Assembly (NCBI GenBank): GCA_026400555.1
Contig: JAPLOW010000162.1
Coordinates: 1 to 42,806 of the forward strand
Source: Hyphomicrobiales bacterium
Lineage (GTDB): Bacteria; Pseudomonadota; Alphaproteobacteria; Rhizobiales; Beijerinckiaceae
Length of the DNA stretch: 42,806 nucleotides
Reading direction: 5' to 3'
The notes under the pieces are model-generated. The model was not told the DNA's origin and did not search any database. It saw only the letters and a list, made by a program, of their open reading frames with translations. The position numbers and the translations under genes were made by a program. Shown here in pieces: positions 34,716 to 42,806 of this stretch; positions within the stretch are counted from its first letter, which is position 1; the number at the start of each line of letters is the position of its first letter.

Positions 34716-35492
34716 ATGAAGATCGACCTTTCGGGCCAGGCGGCGATCGTGACCGGCGCAGCTGGCGGCATCGGCCGGGCTGTCTGCCTGCGTCTTGCCG
34801 AGGCCGGTGCGTCGGTTCTTGCTGTCGATCTCGACGCGGCCGAGGCTACACGCACCGCCGAGCTTGTGACCCGGGCCGGAGGCAAGGCACGTGCGGCTCG
34901 CGCCGATGTGAGCCGCGCCGACGATGTCGCCTCCTATGTGGTGGCTGCGCATGACGCCTTCGGACGGATCGACATCCTGATGAACAATGCAGGGCGGCAG
35001 GGCGCGGTGAAGCCGCTCGTCGACTGCGACGACGATGAATTCGACGCAGTGATGGACGTCAATGTAAGGGGCGTCTTTCTTGGCATGAAGCACGTTCTGC
35101 CGGCCATGCTGACGGCTGGCCGCGGGGCCATCGTCAACACCGCTTCCCTTGGCGCCTTCATTGGCGTCCGGAACCTCGGCCCTTATGCCGCCAGCAAGCA
35201 TGCGGTGATGGGACTCACACGGAGCGCTGCGCTCGAGGTGGCCCGCGCCGGCATCCGGATCAATGCCGTGTGCCCCGGACCGGTCGACACGGCGCTCCTG
35301 CGCGATATCGAACGTGGGCAGGCCCGTGATGGCGACGGCGATGAGCTGCACAAGCGGCGGGTGGCATCGATACCGCAAGGCCGCTACGCAACGCCAGAGG
35401 ATGTCGCCGGCGTCATGGTTTTCCTCGCCTCGGATCTGGCAGCGCACATAGTCGGTCAGGGCGTCCACGTGAATGGAGGCACCTATGGCTGA
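34716..35492 (+). CDS. Short-chain dehydrogenase/reductase (SDR)
   Basis: The ATG at 34716 starts the product MKIDLSGQAAIVTGAAGG. It has 258 residues with the classical SDR set: TGAAGGIG at 14-21 for NAD(P), NNAG, catalytic Ser144, Tyr157 and Lys161 in YAASK, and the PGPVDT loop. It should interconvert an alcohol and a ketone, which fits with a Baeyer-Villiger enzyme upstream. The frame is open for another 53 codons ahead of the ATG, which is why a one-base change in the upstream G run would fuse it to the monooxygenase. The stop overlaps the second TetR gene by eight bases. Confidence 0.93.
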   Translation: MKIDLSGQAAIVTGAAGGIGRAVCLRLAEAGASVLAVDLDAAEATRTAELVTRAGGKARAARADVSRADDVASYVVAAHDAFGRIDILMNNAGRQGAVKPLVDCDDDEFDAVMDVNVRGVFLGMKHVLPAMLTAGRGAIVNTASLGAFIGVRNLGPYAASKHAVMGLTRSAALEVARAGIRINAVCPGPVDTALLRDIERGQARDGDGDELHKRRVASIPQGRYATPEDVAGVMVFLASDLAAHIVGQGVHVNGGTYG

Positions 35493-36177
35493 TTCAGTCC
35501 AGCGCAAGCCGCGCGCCCGACGGGCCGCAGAGGATAGCTCGCCACGCTCCGGTGAGCGGGAGTCGATGCGTGATCTCGTCTCGCAGCTCAAACGCGACCG
35601 GATTGTCTCCGCGGCGGTCGATCTGTTCTACCGCCAGGGGTACGCAGGCACGACACTCGACGAGGTGGCCAAGGCGCTCGGCATGACCAAGCCCTTCATC
35701 TATCAGTATTTTGGCTCGAAGAACGATTTGCTCGCCGAGATCTGCTCCCGCGCGATCCGGCATGCCAACGACGCCCTGAACCGCCTTCTGTCGCAGCAGG
35801 GCTCGCCCAGCGACAAGCTCTCCTCCATCGTGTGCGAGTTCATTCTCAGCGTGCTGAACAATCAGGCCAACGCGGTGATCTACAGCCGTGAGGAAACCGA
35901 GCTTGCACCCAAGGATCGTGAGATGATCCGGCAGTTGCGGCGCGATTTCGATCGCCGGGTGGTGGCCCTCCTCGAAGAAGGTATTGCGCGCGGCGAGTTC
36001 GCCATCGCGGACGTGCGCGTTGCCTCCTTCGCGATCGCCAGCATGGTTGGATGGGCGCCGGTCTGGTTCCGCGCCGGCGGACGGTTGACGAAGGAAGAGG
36101 CTGCGGACCGCATGGCCGCATTGGCGCTCTCCATGGTCGAGGTGAAGCGCGCGGCTACGGAAGGGCCACGGGCATGA
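35485..36177 (+). CDS. TetR-family transcriptional regulator (second)
   Basis: The ATG at 35485, eight bases inside the SDR gene, gives 230 residues; a start at 35473 would add four. A basic, probably disordered N-terminus of 30 residues precedes the DNA-binding domain with LDEVAKALGMTKPFIYQYFGSK (quoted as LDEVAKALG and KPFIYQYFGSK). The ligand-binding part is helical. Its DNA-binding helices closely resemble those of the other TetR protein encoded at 32213-32875, so both may recognise related operators, such as the palindromes seen in the two control regions. The start of the next gene overlaps its stop by ATGA. Confidence 0.92.
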   Translation: MADSVQRKPRARRAAEDSSPRSGERESMRDLVSQLKRDRIVSAAVDLFYRQGYAGTTLDEVAKALGMTKPFIYQYFGSKNDLLAEICSRAIRHANDALNRLLSQQGSPSDKLSSIVCEFILSVLNNQANAVIYSREETELAPKDREMIRQLRRDFDRRVVALLEEGIARGEFAIADVRVASFAIASMVGWAPVWFRAGGRLTKEEAADRMAALALSMVEVKRAATEGPRA

Positions 36178-37109
36178 ACGATGTGAGCCCCGATCTGCAG
36201 GTGGCACAAAGGGTCGGCCACCGGCTCGCGCCGGGCAAGGTCGCCGTGGTGGGCGCCGGCACGATGGGGGTCGGCATCGCCTATGTGTATGCGGTGGCAG
36301 GTTCCGCGGTGCGGCTCGTGGAGCCGGATCCGGCGCGTCGCTCCATGGTGCGGGACATCCTGTCGACGGTGGCGGATGGCGGGCTCGCCCGCGGCAAGAT
36401 CACGCCGCTTCAGGCCGAAGCGGCGCGCAACGTTGAGATCGTAACCGATTCAGCCGCTCTTGAACGGGGTCTCGACCTCATCGTGGAGACGGTTCCCGAG
36501 ATCCCCGCGCTCAAGGAAAGCCTGATCCGCAGCCTTTCGGTGCTGGAGCCCGCAGTTCTGGCGACCAACACCAGCTCGGTCTCGATTGATCGTCTTGCAG
36601 GCTTTGCGGCGGACCCCGCCAGCTTTCTCGGCATGCATTTCTTCAACCCGGTCTGGTCGCTGCTTATGGTTGAACTCGTGCGCGGGGCGGCCACGAGCGA
36701 TGGCACGATCGAGCGCGCGCGCGGCTTTGCCGAGGCGACCGGCAAGACCACGATCGTGTCGCGCGATGTGCCAGGCTTCGCCACCAGCCGACTCGACGTT
36801 CTCTCCGCCATGGAGGCGATCCGTATGCTGGAGGACGGTGTCGCCAGCGCCGAGGACATCGACAAGGCGATGGTCACCGCCTTCCGCCATCCGGTCGGGC
36901 CGCTCCGGCTCAGCGATGTCGTTGGCCTTGATGTCAGGCTCGACATCGCGCTCCACCTCAGCGGCACACTTGGCGCCCGCTTCGAGCCACCAAAGCTGCT
37001 GCGCGACAAGGTTGCTCGCGGCGAGCTTGGCGTGAAGTCGGGACGCGGCTTCTACGACTGGCGCGATGCCCGGTTTTTTGTCTCTCCGAATCCGGTGTCG
37101 CCGTCATGA
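36174..37109 (+). CDS. 3-Hydroxyacyl-CoA dehydrogenase
   Basis: The ATG at 36174 overlaps the TetR stop, giving 311 residues. The NAD-binding motif VGAGTMGVGIA is at about 23-33. The second domain has TNTSSVSID and the catalytic His155 in GMHFFNPVW, with the AAA-type FEPPKLLRDKV end. The enzyme oxidises a 3-hydroxyacyl-CoA to the 3-keto compound with NAD+, the step before the thiolase encoded at 27270-28454. It is not fused to a hydratase, so the MaoC pair or the crotonase protein would supply the substrate. The stop overlaps the acyl-CoA dehydrogenase start by four bases. Confidence 0.94.
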   Translation: MNDVSPDLQVAQRVGHRLAPGKVAVVGAGTMGVGIAYVYAVAGSAVRLVEPDPARRSMVRDILSTVADGGLARGKITPLQAEAARNVEIVTDSAALERGLDLIVETVPEIPALKESLIRSLSVLEPAVLATNTSSVSIDRLAGFAADPASFLGMHFFNPVWSLLMVELVRGAATSDGTIERARGFAEATGKTTIVSRDVPGFATSRLDVLSAMEAIRMLEDGVASAEDIDKAMVTAFRHPVGPLRLSDVVGLDVRLDIALHLSGTLGARFEPPKLLRDKVARGELGVKSGRGFYDWRDARFFVSPNPVSPS

Positions 37110-38281
37110 ACATGCTCTTCCGATCCTCTCTCGTTGACACCGCCGATCATCATCCGATGCTGCGCGAAAGCGTCGGCAAGCTCGTCGGTCGCTACGGCCG
37201 CCGCTACTTTCAGGATTTGCACCGCTCGCGGGGCAAGCCGACCGAGTTGTGGGCGGAACTCGCGGCGGGGGGCTTTCTCGGGCTTATGGCGCCGGAAGCC
37301 TATGGGGGCGGTGGTCTGGGCCTTGCCGATTATGCGGTGATGGTCGAGGAGGTGGCGGCGCAAGGGTGCCCGCTGCTCTCGCTGGTGATCAACTCGATCA
37401 CAATCCCTATCATCGAGGCCCATGGCGACGAGGCCCTGAAACGCGAGTGGCTGCCGGGGCTGGCCAACGGCTCGCGCAAGATCGCCTTCGCCATCACCGA
37501 GCCGGACGCCGGCACCAACACCCACCGGATCAGCACGACGGCCAGCCAGAGCGGTGACGGATGGCGGTTGAACGGCCGCAAGTACTGGACATCGGCGGTG
37601 GACGAGGCTGACGCCATCATGGTCGTCGCGCGCAGCGGCGCTCCGGATGCGCGCGGCCGCGCGCCCCTATCGCTCTTCCTGATCCCGGCTGACGTCAAGG
37701 GCCTCAGCCGCACGCCCATCGAGACCGCGCTTCATGTACCCGAAACGCAATTCATGCTGTTCTTCGATGACGTCGCCATTCCGGCAGGTTCGCTGATCGG
37801 AAAGGCCGGCGATGGCTTGCGGCAGGTCTTCGCCGGGCTCAATCCCGAGCGCGTCTGCGCGGCTGCGATCAACAACGGCATTGCTCGCTTCGCCCTTGAA
37901 CAGGGCGCGCGCTATGCCAATGACCGCAGGGTTTGGGATGTGCCGATCGGTGCGCATCAGGGCGTGGCCCATCCGCTTGCGAAGGCCTACATGGCGGTTC
38001 AGCAGGCGCGTCTGATGACCGCGCGGGCCGCCGCGCTCAGTGATCAGGGTTCATCCGAGGCCGGTGAGGCCGCCAACATCGCCAAGTTTGCCGCTGCCGA
38101 CGCCTCGCTTGAGGCACTTGATCAGGCGATCCAGGTCCACGGCGGCAACGGGCTTGCCATCGAGTACGGGCTGGCCGATCTCTGGTTTGTGGCACGCCTG
38201 CACAAGACGGCGCCGGTGAGCCGCGAAATGATCCTGAACTTCGTGGCCCAGCACAGTCTGGGTCTTCCCAAGAGCTATTGA
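37106..38281 (+). CDS. Acyl-CoA dehydrogenase
   Basis: A 391-residue flavoprotein of the acyl-CoA dehydrogenase family, with the FAD/substrate block AFAITEPDAGTNTHR and the C-terminal IQVHGGNGLAIEYGLADLW. It introduces the first double bond into an acyl-CoA and passes electrons to ETF. The usual IYEGTS block with the catalytic Glu of medium-chain enzymes is not present; the position reads LHKTAPVSREM. This end is typical of a bacterial subfamily where the catalytic base lies elsewhere, so substrate type should not be guessed from MCAD. The start is coupled to the preceding gene, and the second CoA ligase follows after 9 bases. Confidence 0.93.
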   Translation: MNMLFRSSLVDTADHHPMLRESVGKLVGRYGRRYFQDLHRSRGKPTELWAELAAGGFLGLMAPEAYGGGGLGLADYAVMVEEVAAQGCPLLSLVINSITIPIIEAHGDEALKREWLPGLANGSRKIAFAITEPDAGTNTHRISTTASQSGDGWRLNGRKYWTSAVDEADAIMVVARSGAPDARGRAPLSLFLIPADVKGLSRTPIETALHVPETQFMLFFDDVAIPAGSLIGKAGDGLRQVFAGLNPERVCAAAINNGIARFALEQGARYANDRRVWDVPIGAHQGVAHPLAKAYMAVQQARLMTARAAALSDQGSSEAGEAANIAKFAAADASLEALDQAIQVHGGNGLAIEYGLADLWFVARLHKTAPVSREMILNFVAQHSLGLPKSY

Positions 38282-38290
38282 GACGTGGCC

Positions 38291-39808
38291 ATGACCCAGG
38301 ATTTCGCCTCGGTCCTCAGCGAATGGGCGGCGCGCACGCCGGACGCTCCGGCGCTGACGTTCGGCGATGAGCGTTGGAGCTTCGGTGAATTCGACAGGCT
38401 CGCTTCGCGGTCTGCACGGGCACTCGCTGCGTCCGGGTTGAAGCCGGGCGACCGCGTCGGCGTCTTGTCGCGCAACTGCGCTGAATTCTATGAGCTGCTC
38501 TTCGCCTGCAGCAAGGCGAACATCATTCTGGTCGGTCTGAATTGGCGGCTGTCCGCGATGGAACTGGAAGCTATCATTGCCGACGCCGAGCCTGCACTGA
38601 TTTTCTATGGCGAGAGCGAAGGCGCGCTGCTGTCGCCGGAAGTCCGGTCCCGGCCGGGGCTACGCGGTGTAGTCCGCTTTGGTGAGGACTTTCGCGCCTG
38701 GCGCGACACGGGTTCAGGTGCAGCGGCCGATGCACCACGCATGCCCGACGACGTTGCCATGATCCTCTACACCTCGGGCACGACCGGCCTTCCCAAAGGG
38801 TCGATGCTGACCCATCATGGGCTGAGCTTCACGCGCCAGCTTGGCGAGAACTGGGGCATGGGCCCCGACAGCGTTAACCTTGTGGCTATGCCGCTGTTTC
38901 ACATCGGCGGCTGCGGTTACGGCACCAGCACCTTCCTGAGGGGTGGCCACACGATCCTGATGCGCGACGCCGAGCCGGCCCGCCTGATCGAGGCGATCGA
39001 GCGCCACCGGGTGACCAACGCGTTCTTCGTGCCGACAGTGTTGCAATCGATCCTTGATGTTCCGAGCGTGAAAGAGGCTGATCTCAGCAGCCTTTCGCTG
39101 CTGATGTATGGCGCGTCGCCAATCGGCGAGGCCCTGTTGCGCCGTGCTCTCGACGTGCTCGATTGTGGTTTCATCCAGGCCTACGGCATGACGGAGACCT
39201 CCGGAACGATCGTGACGCTGGAGCCGTCCGAGCATCATCTGGAGGGCCCTGGCGCTGAGCGCCTTCGCTCCTGTGGCCGCGTGCTGCCCTTCGCTCAGAT
39301 CAGGATCACCGATGTGGCCACGTTGACGGAGTGCGCTCCCGGCCAGGTCGGCGAGATCTGGGTACGGTCCGCCATGGTCATGAAGGGTTACTGGCGGCAG
39401 CCATCAGCCACCGCCGAGGCCATCACGGCGGATGGCTGGCTTCGGACGGGTGACGCCGCCTTCTGCGATGAGGACGGCTTCATCCATCTCTTCGACCGCT
39501 ACAAAGACATGATTATCTCCGGTGGCGAGAACATCTATCCGGCCGAGATCGAGAACGCGCTGCTGTTCCATCCCGATGTGGCGGAAGTTGCCGTCATCGG
39601 TGTGGCGCATGAACGCTGGGGTGAGACGCCGCGGGCCATTGTGGTGCCCGGACCGGCACGGACGCCAGACCCGCAGGACCTCATCGACTTCGCCCGTACA
39701 CGGCTCGCCCGTTACAAATGCCCAACCTCGGTGATCTTTGTGCAGTCATTGCCGCGCAACGCATCCGGCAAGCTGCTGAAGAAGGAGCTGCGTCGATTGT
39801 ATCGTTAG
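38291..39808 (+). CDS. Acyl-CoA ligase (AMP-forming, second)
   Basis: The ATG at 38291 is preferred; a GTG two codons earlier is possible. The product has 505 residues, shorter than the first ligase. The AMP-binding loop YTSGTTGLPKG begins near residue 160, and YGMTETSGT, GWLRTGDAAFCDEDGF and the hinge DRYKDMIISGGENIYPAEIE follow. Its A10 motif SGKLLKKELR has the normal catalytic Lys494, unlike the first ligase. It probably activates another carboxylic acid of the same pathway, such as the ring-opened product or a side chain. It is the last enzyme gene before the transporter genes, 72 bases before the binding-protein gene. Confidence 0.94.
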   Translation: MTQDFASVLSEWAARTPDAPALTFGDERWSFGEFDRLASRSARALAASGLKPGDRVGVLSRNCAEFYELLFACSKANIILVGLNWRLSAMELEAIIADAEPALIFYGESEGALLSPEVRSRPGLRGVVRFGEDFRAWRDTGSGAAADAPRMPDDVAMILYTSGTTGLPKGSMLTHHGLSFTRQLGENWGMGPDSVNLVAMPLFHIGGCGYGTSTFLRGGHTILMRDAEPARLIEAIERHRVTNAFFVPTVLQSILDVPSVKEADLSSLSLLMYGASPIGEALLRRALDVLDCGFIQAYGMTETSGTIVTLEPSEHHLEGPGAERLRSCGRVLPFAQIRITDVATLTECAPGQVGEIWVRSAMVMKGYWRQPSATAEAITADGWLRTGDAAFCDEDGFIHLFDRYKDMIISGGENIYPAEIENALLFHPDVAEVAVIGVAHERWGETPRAIVVPGPARTPDPQDLIDFARTRLARYKCPTSVIFVQSLPRNASGKLLKKELRRLYR

Positions 39809-39849
39809 CCGGACGTGCCGGTTGCCCAGAAACCGAGCGCCGCCACCAG

Positions 39850-39864
39850 AGCGGGCCGGCCATA
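39850..39864 (+). repeat. 15-bp direct repeat flanking the binding-protein gene (second copy 41130-41144)
   Basis: AGCGGGCCGGCCATA occurs at 39850-39864, 17 bases before the ATG of the binding-protein gene, and at 41130-41144, 12 bases before the livH-type start. It contains the palindrome GGCCGGCC. It may be a common regulatory site in both leaders or a trace of duplication around the gene. Confidence 0.6.
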
Positions 39865-39880
39865 AACCAGAGGAAATGCC

Positions 39881-41128
39881 ATGATGACCTTGACTAGCAA
39901 GACCTTTCGCGTCCGGATCAGCGCTTATCGGGCGCTGTTGATTGCAGCCCCCATCATCGCCTGTCTCGGCTCAGCGCCGGCTCTGGCCCAGAACACGCCG
40001 CAGGACGGCGTTCATGCCGACCGGGTCGACTGGGGTGTGCTGATGGACCTTAGCGGCCCGACCTCTGCTTCCCAGTCGATCTGGGTGGCAGGGCTGCAGG
40101 ACCGTATCCGCATGGTCAATGAGGCTGGCGGCGTGTATGGCCGGCGCATCAATATCCTGGCCGAGGATAACCGCTTCAACGCTGCCACGGACCGCATCGC
40201 CTTCGAGAAGCTGGTGTCGCAGACGCCGGTGATCGCCATCTCCGGCATGGGCACATCCGCCTCTCAGGTCGCCCTCTCGCCCACGATCAGGGCTGGCAAG
40301 GTGCCGATTGTCGGTACCTACACATCGACCAAGGCCCTGTCCGAGCCGGTCAGTCCGATGGTCTACAATGGCTTCTGCGGCTACAAGGAAATGGCGGCGG
40401 CCGGCGTGGGCCACTATGTCGACAAGCTCGGACTCAAGGCCCCGAAGGTCGCGACGGTGGCGATCGAGAGCGCAGGCGGCAAGGAGTACCATGACTTCAT
40501 CGCCGAGGCGGTCGCCAAGCGGGGCGGCACGGCTCATCATATCACCATGAAGGTGACGGCTGTCGATGTGACCCCGCAGGCGCTGGAACTTATGGCGCTC
40601 AAGCCGGATTTCATCACGATCTACGGCGTGCCAAACACCGCGATCCTGACGATGAAGGCGCTGCAGCAGTACGGCGTGAAGATCCCCGCCTTCGGGATCA
40701 CCTATCTCGGTGCGCCGCAGATCTTCACGGCCATGGGCCCTGAAGCCGGAGCGAACTATACCTTTGCGAGCTGCTTCACCCCCGGCGGCTCCGACACGCT
40801 GCCCGGCAATGTCGAGATGATGACATTCGCCGAAAAGGTCGGCCGCACAGCGATCCGGGAAGACATCAACTACGTGGCCGGATGGGTTGCGGGCCAGATG
40901 ATCAGCGAGGCCCTGCAGCGCGCGGGCCGTGAAGCCACTCGCGCCAAGCTCGTGGAGTCGCTGTCGAAGGGCTTCACCATCGATACCAAGGGCCTGTCTG
41001 CTCCCATCGTCTACACGCCGCAGAACAACACCGGCCCGGTGCTCTTCCGGATGTTCGGCTACGATCATGCGACCAAGAAGTTCACGGCGTTCGGCGAGTA
41101 TGCCGACTCCGCCCGTTACGTGCAGTGA
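39881..41128 (+). CDS. ABC transporter substrate-binding protein (LivK-like)
   Basis: A 415-residue periplasmic protein of the Leu/Ile/Val-binding type. The signal peptide has a basic start and a hydrophobic core with cleavage predicted after SAPALA. The mature protein has the type I binding fold, with VDWGVLMDLSGPTS and NEAGGVYGRRINILAEDN near the ligand-cleft start. In catabolic clusters such proteins often bind aromatic or alicyclic acids rather than amino acids, which would fit the enzymes upstream. An ATG one codon later (39884) is also possible. It stands between two copies of a 15-bp repeat and before two permease genes. No ATPase gene is in view, presumably beyond the window. Confidence 0.92.
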   Translation: MMTLTSKTFRVRISAYRALLIAAPIIACLGSAPALAQNTPQDGVHADRVDWGVLMDLSGPTSASQSIWVAGLQDRIRMVNEAGGVYGRRINILAEDNRFNAATDRIAFEKLVSQTPVIAISGMGTSASQVALSPTIRAGKVPIVGTYTSTKALSEPVSPMVYNGFCGYKEMAAAGVGHYVDKLGLKAPKVATVAIESAGGKEYHDFIAEAVAKRGGTAHHITMKVTAVDVTPQALELMALKPDFITIYGVPNTAILTMKALQQYGVKIPAFGITYLGAPQIFTAMGPEAGANYTFASCFTPGGSDTLPGNVEMMTFAEKVGRTAIREDINYVAGWVAGQMISEALQRAGREATRAKLVESLSKGFTIDTKGLSAPIVYTPQNNTGPVLFRMFGYDHATKKFTAFGEYADSARYVQ

Positions 41129-41155
41129 CAGCGGGCCGGCCATAGGAGCGACATC

Positions 41156-42022
41156 ATGCTTGGACAGGTGCTGTTCAGCGGTCTGGCCTTGGGCAGCATC
41201 TACGGGCTGGTCGCTCTCGGCTTTGTCGTGATCCTCAAGGCGACGGACGTGTTCAATTTCGCGCAGGGAATGTTTGTTGTGTGCGGGGCCTATCTCGCCG
41301 TCACGGCCCTTTCCCTGCTCGGGTTGCCATTTCCGCTCGCCATCCTTTTCATCATCCTGGGTGCGGCTCTGATGGGCATGGGCGTCCACGCCGCTCTGAT
41401 CCGGCCACTTTCCGGGCGACCGATCCTCTCGATCATCATGGTCACCATCGCGCTGTCGATTGTCATGCGCGCCGGCATCGAAATCCTCTATGGGCCGGCG
41501 GGGCGGACCTTGTCCACGCCCCTGCCCTCGGGCGGCTTCCTGTTCGCCGGCTTGCGCATCTCGCAGCTTCACATGACCGCCGCCGCCGTGAGCTGGCTGT
41601 GCATGCTGGCCTTTGGCCTGTTCTTCCGTTTCACCTCGGTTGGCCTGCTGATGCGGGCCGCGGCAGACAGCCACGAGGCGGCGACGATCGCGGGTGTCAA
41701 GGTCGATGCGATGAACAGGCTGGCCTGGGCCATCGGCTTCACGCTCGCCGCCATCGGCGGTCTGTTCCTGGGCCAGCTCCAGATCGTCTCGACCGAGCTC
41801 GAGACGATCGGGCTGCTTGCGCTTCCCGCGGTCGTCATCGGCGGTATGCAAAGCATTCCGGGCGCGATCCTCGGGGGGCTGCTGGTTGGCGTGATCGAAC
41901 AGCTCGCCTCCACCTACATCTCGCCAAAGTCCGCGGATGTCATGATCTACGCGCTCCTGCTCGTGATCCTGCTGGTCCGTCCCTGGGGGCTTCTCGGCCA
42001 GAAAGCGATTAACCGTGTCTGA
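41156..42022 (+). CDS. ABC transporter permease (LivH-like)
   Basis: A 288-residue inner-membrane permease of the branched-chain amino-acid type, with eight or so membrane segments. GLALGSIYGLVALGFVVILKATDVFNFAQG at the N-terminus (key parts GSIYGLVALGF and NFAQG) is the LivH hallmark, and RAAADSHEAATIAGVKVD contains the EAA loop that contacts the ATPase. It forms the transport channel with the LivM-type protein encoded next, whose GTG start overlaps its stop by eight bases. Confidence 0.94.
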   Translation: MLGQVLFSGLALGSIYGLVALGFVVILKATDVFNFAQGMFVVCGAYLAVTALSLLGLPFPLAILFIILGAALMGMGVHAALIRPLSGRPILSIIMVTIALSIVMRAGIEILYGPAGRTLSTPLPSGGFLFAGLRISQLHMTAAAVSWLCMLAFGLFFRFTSVGLLMRAAADSHEAATIAGVKVDAMNRLAWAIGFTLAAIGGLFLGQLQIVSTELETIGLLALPAVVIGGMQSIPGAILGGLLVGVIEQLASTYISPKSADVMIYALLLVILLVRPWGLLGQKAINRV

Positions 42023-42806
42023 CCTTGCGACGCCAAAACCCGCCGCCGCTTCGGCTCTGCCGATGGCCTGGCCGCGCCGTTTCATCCTTTGGGGGCTTGC
42101 GCTGGCAGCCCTCGCCTACCTTCCGGTGCTGCTCACGGAGCGGATGATCTTCGGCATCTATCTGTCGAACATGACGCTGCTCAATCTTGGGCTGAGCCAG
42201 GTCAACCTGATGTTGATCGCCATGCTGGGGGCGCTGTCACTCAACTACCTGACCGGCTGCGCGGGACTTATCTCGATCGGTCATGCCGCCTTCTACGCAA
42301 CGGGCGCGATGTCCGCCGCAGTCATTGGCACACAGCTTGGACTGCCCTTCCCGCTTGTCCTGATCGGCTCCGCGCTTGCCGGCGCCGTGATGGGCGTCGT
42401 TGCCGGCCTGCCCTCGCTGCGTGTGCAGGGCCTCTACTTCGTGCTCTCGACGATGGCTGTCCACTACCTCGTCGCCTATGTCTTTCTCGAGTACCAGTTC
42501 CGGGTTTTTGACGTTGTCGGCGTCCCGTTTGGCACGCCAAGCCTGTTCGGCTTCGAGCTCAATACACCGATGCGCTGGTATTTCTTCCTCCTCGCGTTGG
42601 TGGCGCTGATCTATGCCGGCCTTTCGAACAGCCTGCGCAGCCGCGAAGGGCGCGCCTTGCTCGCCATGCGTGACCACGAGCGTGCTGCAACCTCGCTAGG
42701 GGTTGACGTCCGCATCCTCCGTATCAAGGCCTTCGGGCTCACCTCGGCGGTCGCGGCGGTCGCCGGAACGCTCTATGCCCACTACCTCTCGAACGCGACC
42801 TCCGAA
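42015..42806 (+). CDS. ABC transporter permease (LivM-like), cut by the window end
   Basis: The frame opens at GTG 42015, eight bases inside the livH-like gene, and runs 264 codons to the window end without a stop. The start V-S-D-L-A-T-P-K-P is followed by a membrane helix, then by the LivM hallmark LNYLTGCAGLISIGHAAFYA and the EAA-type segment AMRDHERAATSLGVDVRI (quoted parts below). It pairs with LivH in the same importer. The 3' end and the ATPase genes livG and livF, expected next, are not in the window. Confidence 0.92.
   Translation, partial: MSDLATPKPAAASALPMAWPRRFILWGLALAALAYLPVLLTERMIFGIYLSNMTLLNLGLSQVNLMLIAMLGALSLNYLTGCAGLISIGHAAFYATGAMSAAVIGTQLGLPFPLVLIGSALAGAVMGVVAGLPSLRVQGLYFVLSTMAVHYLVAYVFLEYQFRVFDVVGVPFGTPSLFGFELNTPMRWYFFLLALVALIYAGLSNSLRSREGRALLAMRDHERAATSLGVDVRILRIKAFGLTSAVAAVAGTLYAHYLSNATSE

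Noticed and set aside
39971-42085. Very long minus-strand frame (704 codons) across the transporter genes
   Set aside because: The plus-strand proteins are clear LivK and LivH/LivM types; the minus frame shows only low-complexity charged residues.
1-42806. tRNA, rRNA and CRISPR arrays
   Set aside because: No cloverleaf-like stretch, no rRNA signature and no series of evenly spaced repeats was seen on either strand.

Overview
The window looks like a chromosomal segment of a GC-rich alphaproteobacterium of the order Hyphomicrobiales (Rhizobiales). The reasons are the pdhA-pdhB-pdhC-lpdA order with a lipoyl domain on E1-beta, the run lipA / START-domain protein / cinA / fused ispDF / dusB / ntrB-ntrC-ntrY-ntrX / hfq, and the many ATGA start-stop overlaps. 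The genus cannot be read from the sequence alone. No tRNA, rRNA or CRISPR array was seen.

Layout. 1-6332: pyruvate dehydrogenase genes. The 3' part of pdhA is followed by pdhB and pdhC, then by an SGNH hydrolase and two small membrane proteins inserted before lpdA. lpdA carries an in-frame amber codon just before its conserved last 12 residues. 6333-7581: an AT-richer patch with two possible coupled small membrane genes, then a YdcZ-type transporter flanked by two palindromic repeats in opposite orientation. 7582-13588: lipA (which makes the lipoyl cofactor used by PDH), a P-loop kinase-like gene, a Coq10/RatA-type START protein, a membrane-fused spermidine-synthase-like protein, and on the other strand ispDF-cinA. 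13684-21649: dusB, ntrB, ntrC, ntrY, ntrX and hfq, a nitrogen and redox signalling block. ntrY is broken near its 5' end by an exact 25-bp tandem duplication. 21702-26677: rimO, a small exported protein, a transposase remnant, tgt (with three of four zinc ligands replaced), an NnrU-like membrane protein and a small lipoprotein.

26678-27269 has no recognisable gene. From 27270 to the end lies a catabolic cluster: thiolase and enoyl-CoA hydratase on the minus strand; an acyl-CoA ligase, a pair of MaoC-like hot-dog proteins and a TetR regulator; a Baeyer-Villiger-type flavin monooxygenase, an SDR dehydrogenase, a second TetR regulator, a 3-hydroxyacyl-CoA dehydrogenase, an acyl-CoA dehydrogenase and a second CoA ligase; then a branched-chain-amino-acid-type ABC importer (substrate-binding protein and two permeases, the last cut by the window end). 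Together these could import a compound, oxidise an alcohol to a ketone (SDR), insert oxygen next to the carbonyl (monooxygenase), activate the resulting acid with CoA and shorten it by beta-oxidation. The substrate is not known, and no lactone hydrolase is present in the window.

The most notable direct observations are: the amber codon in lpdA; the 25-bp duplication that frameshifts ntrY; a nine-G run at the end of the monooxygenase where loss of one G would join it in frame to the downstream SDR; the zinc-ligand loss in Tgt; the Lys-to-Arg change at the catalytic A10 lysine of the first CoA ligase; and inverted palindromes around the YdcZ gene. Three of these are single-event reading-frame changes, so sequence or assembly error must be excluded first.
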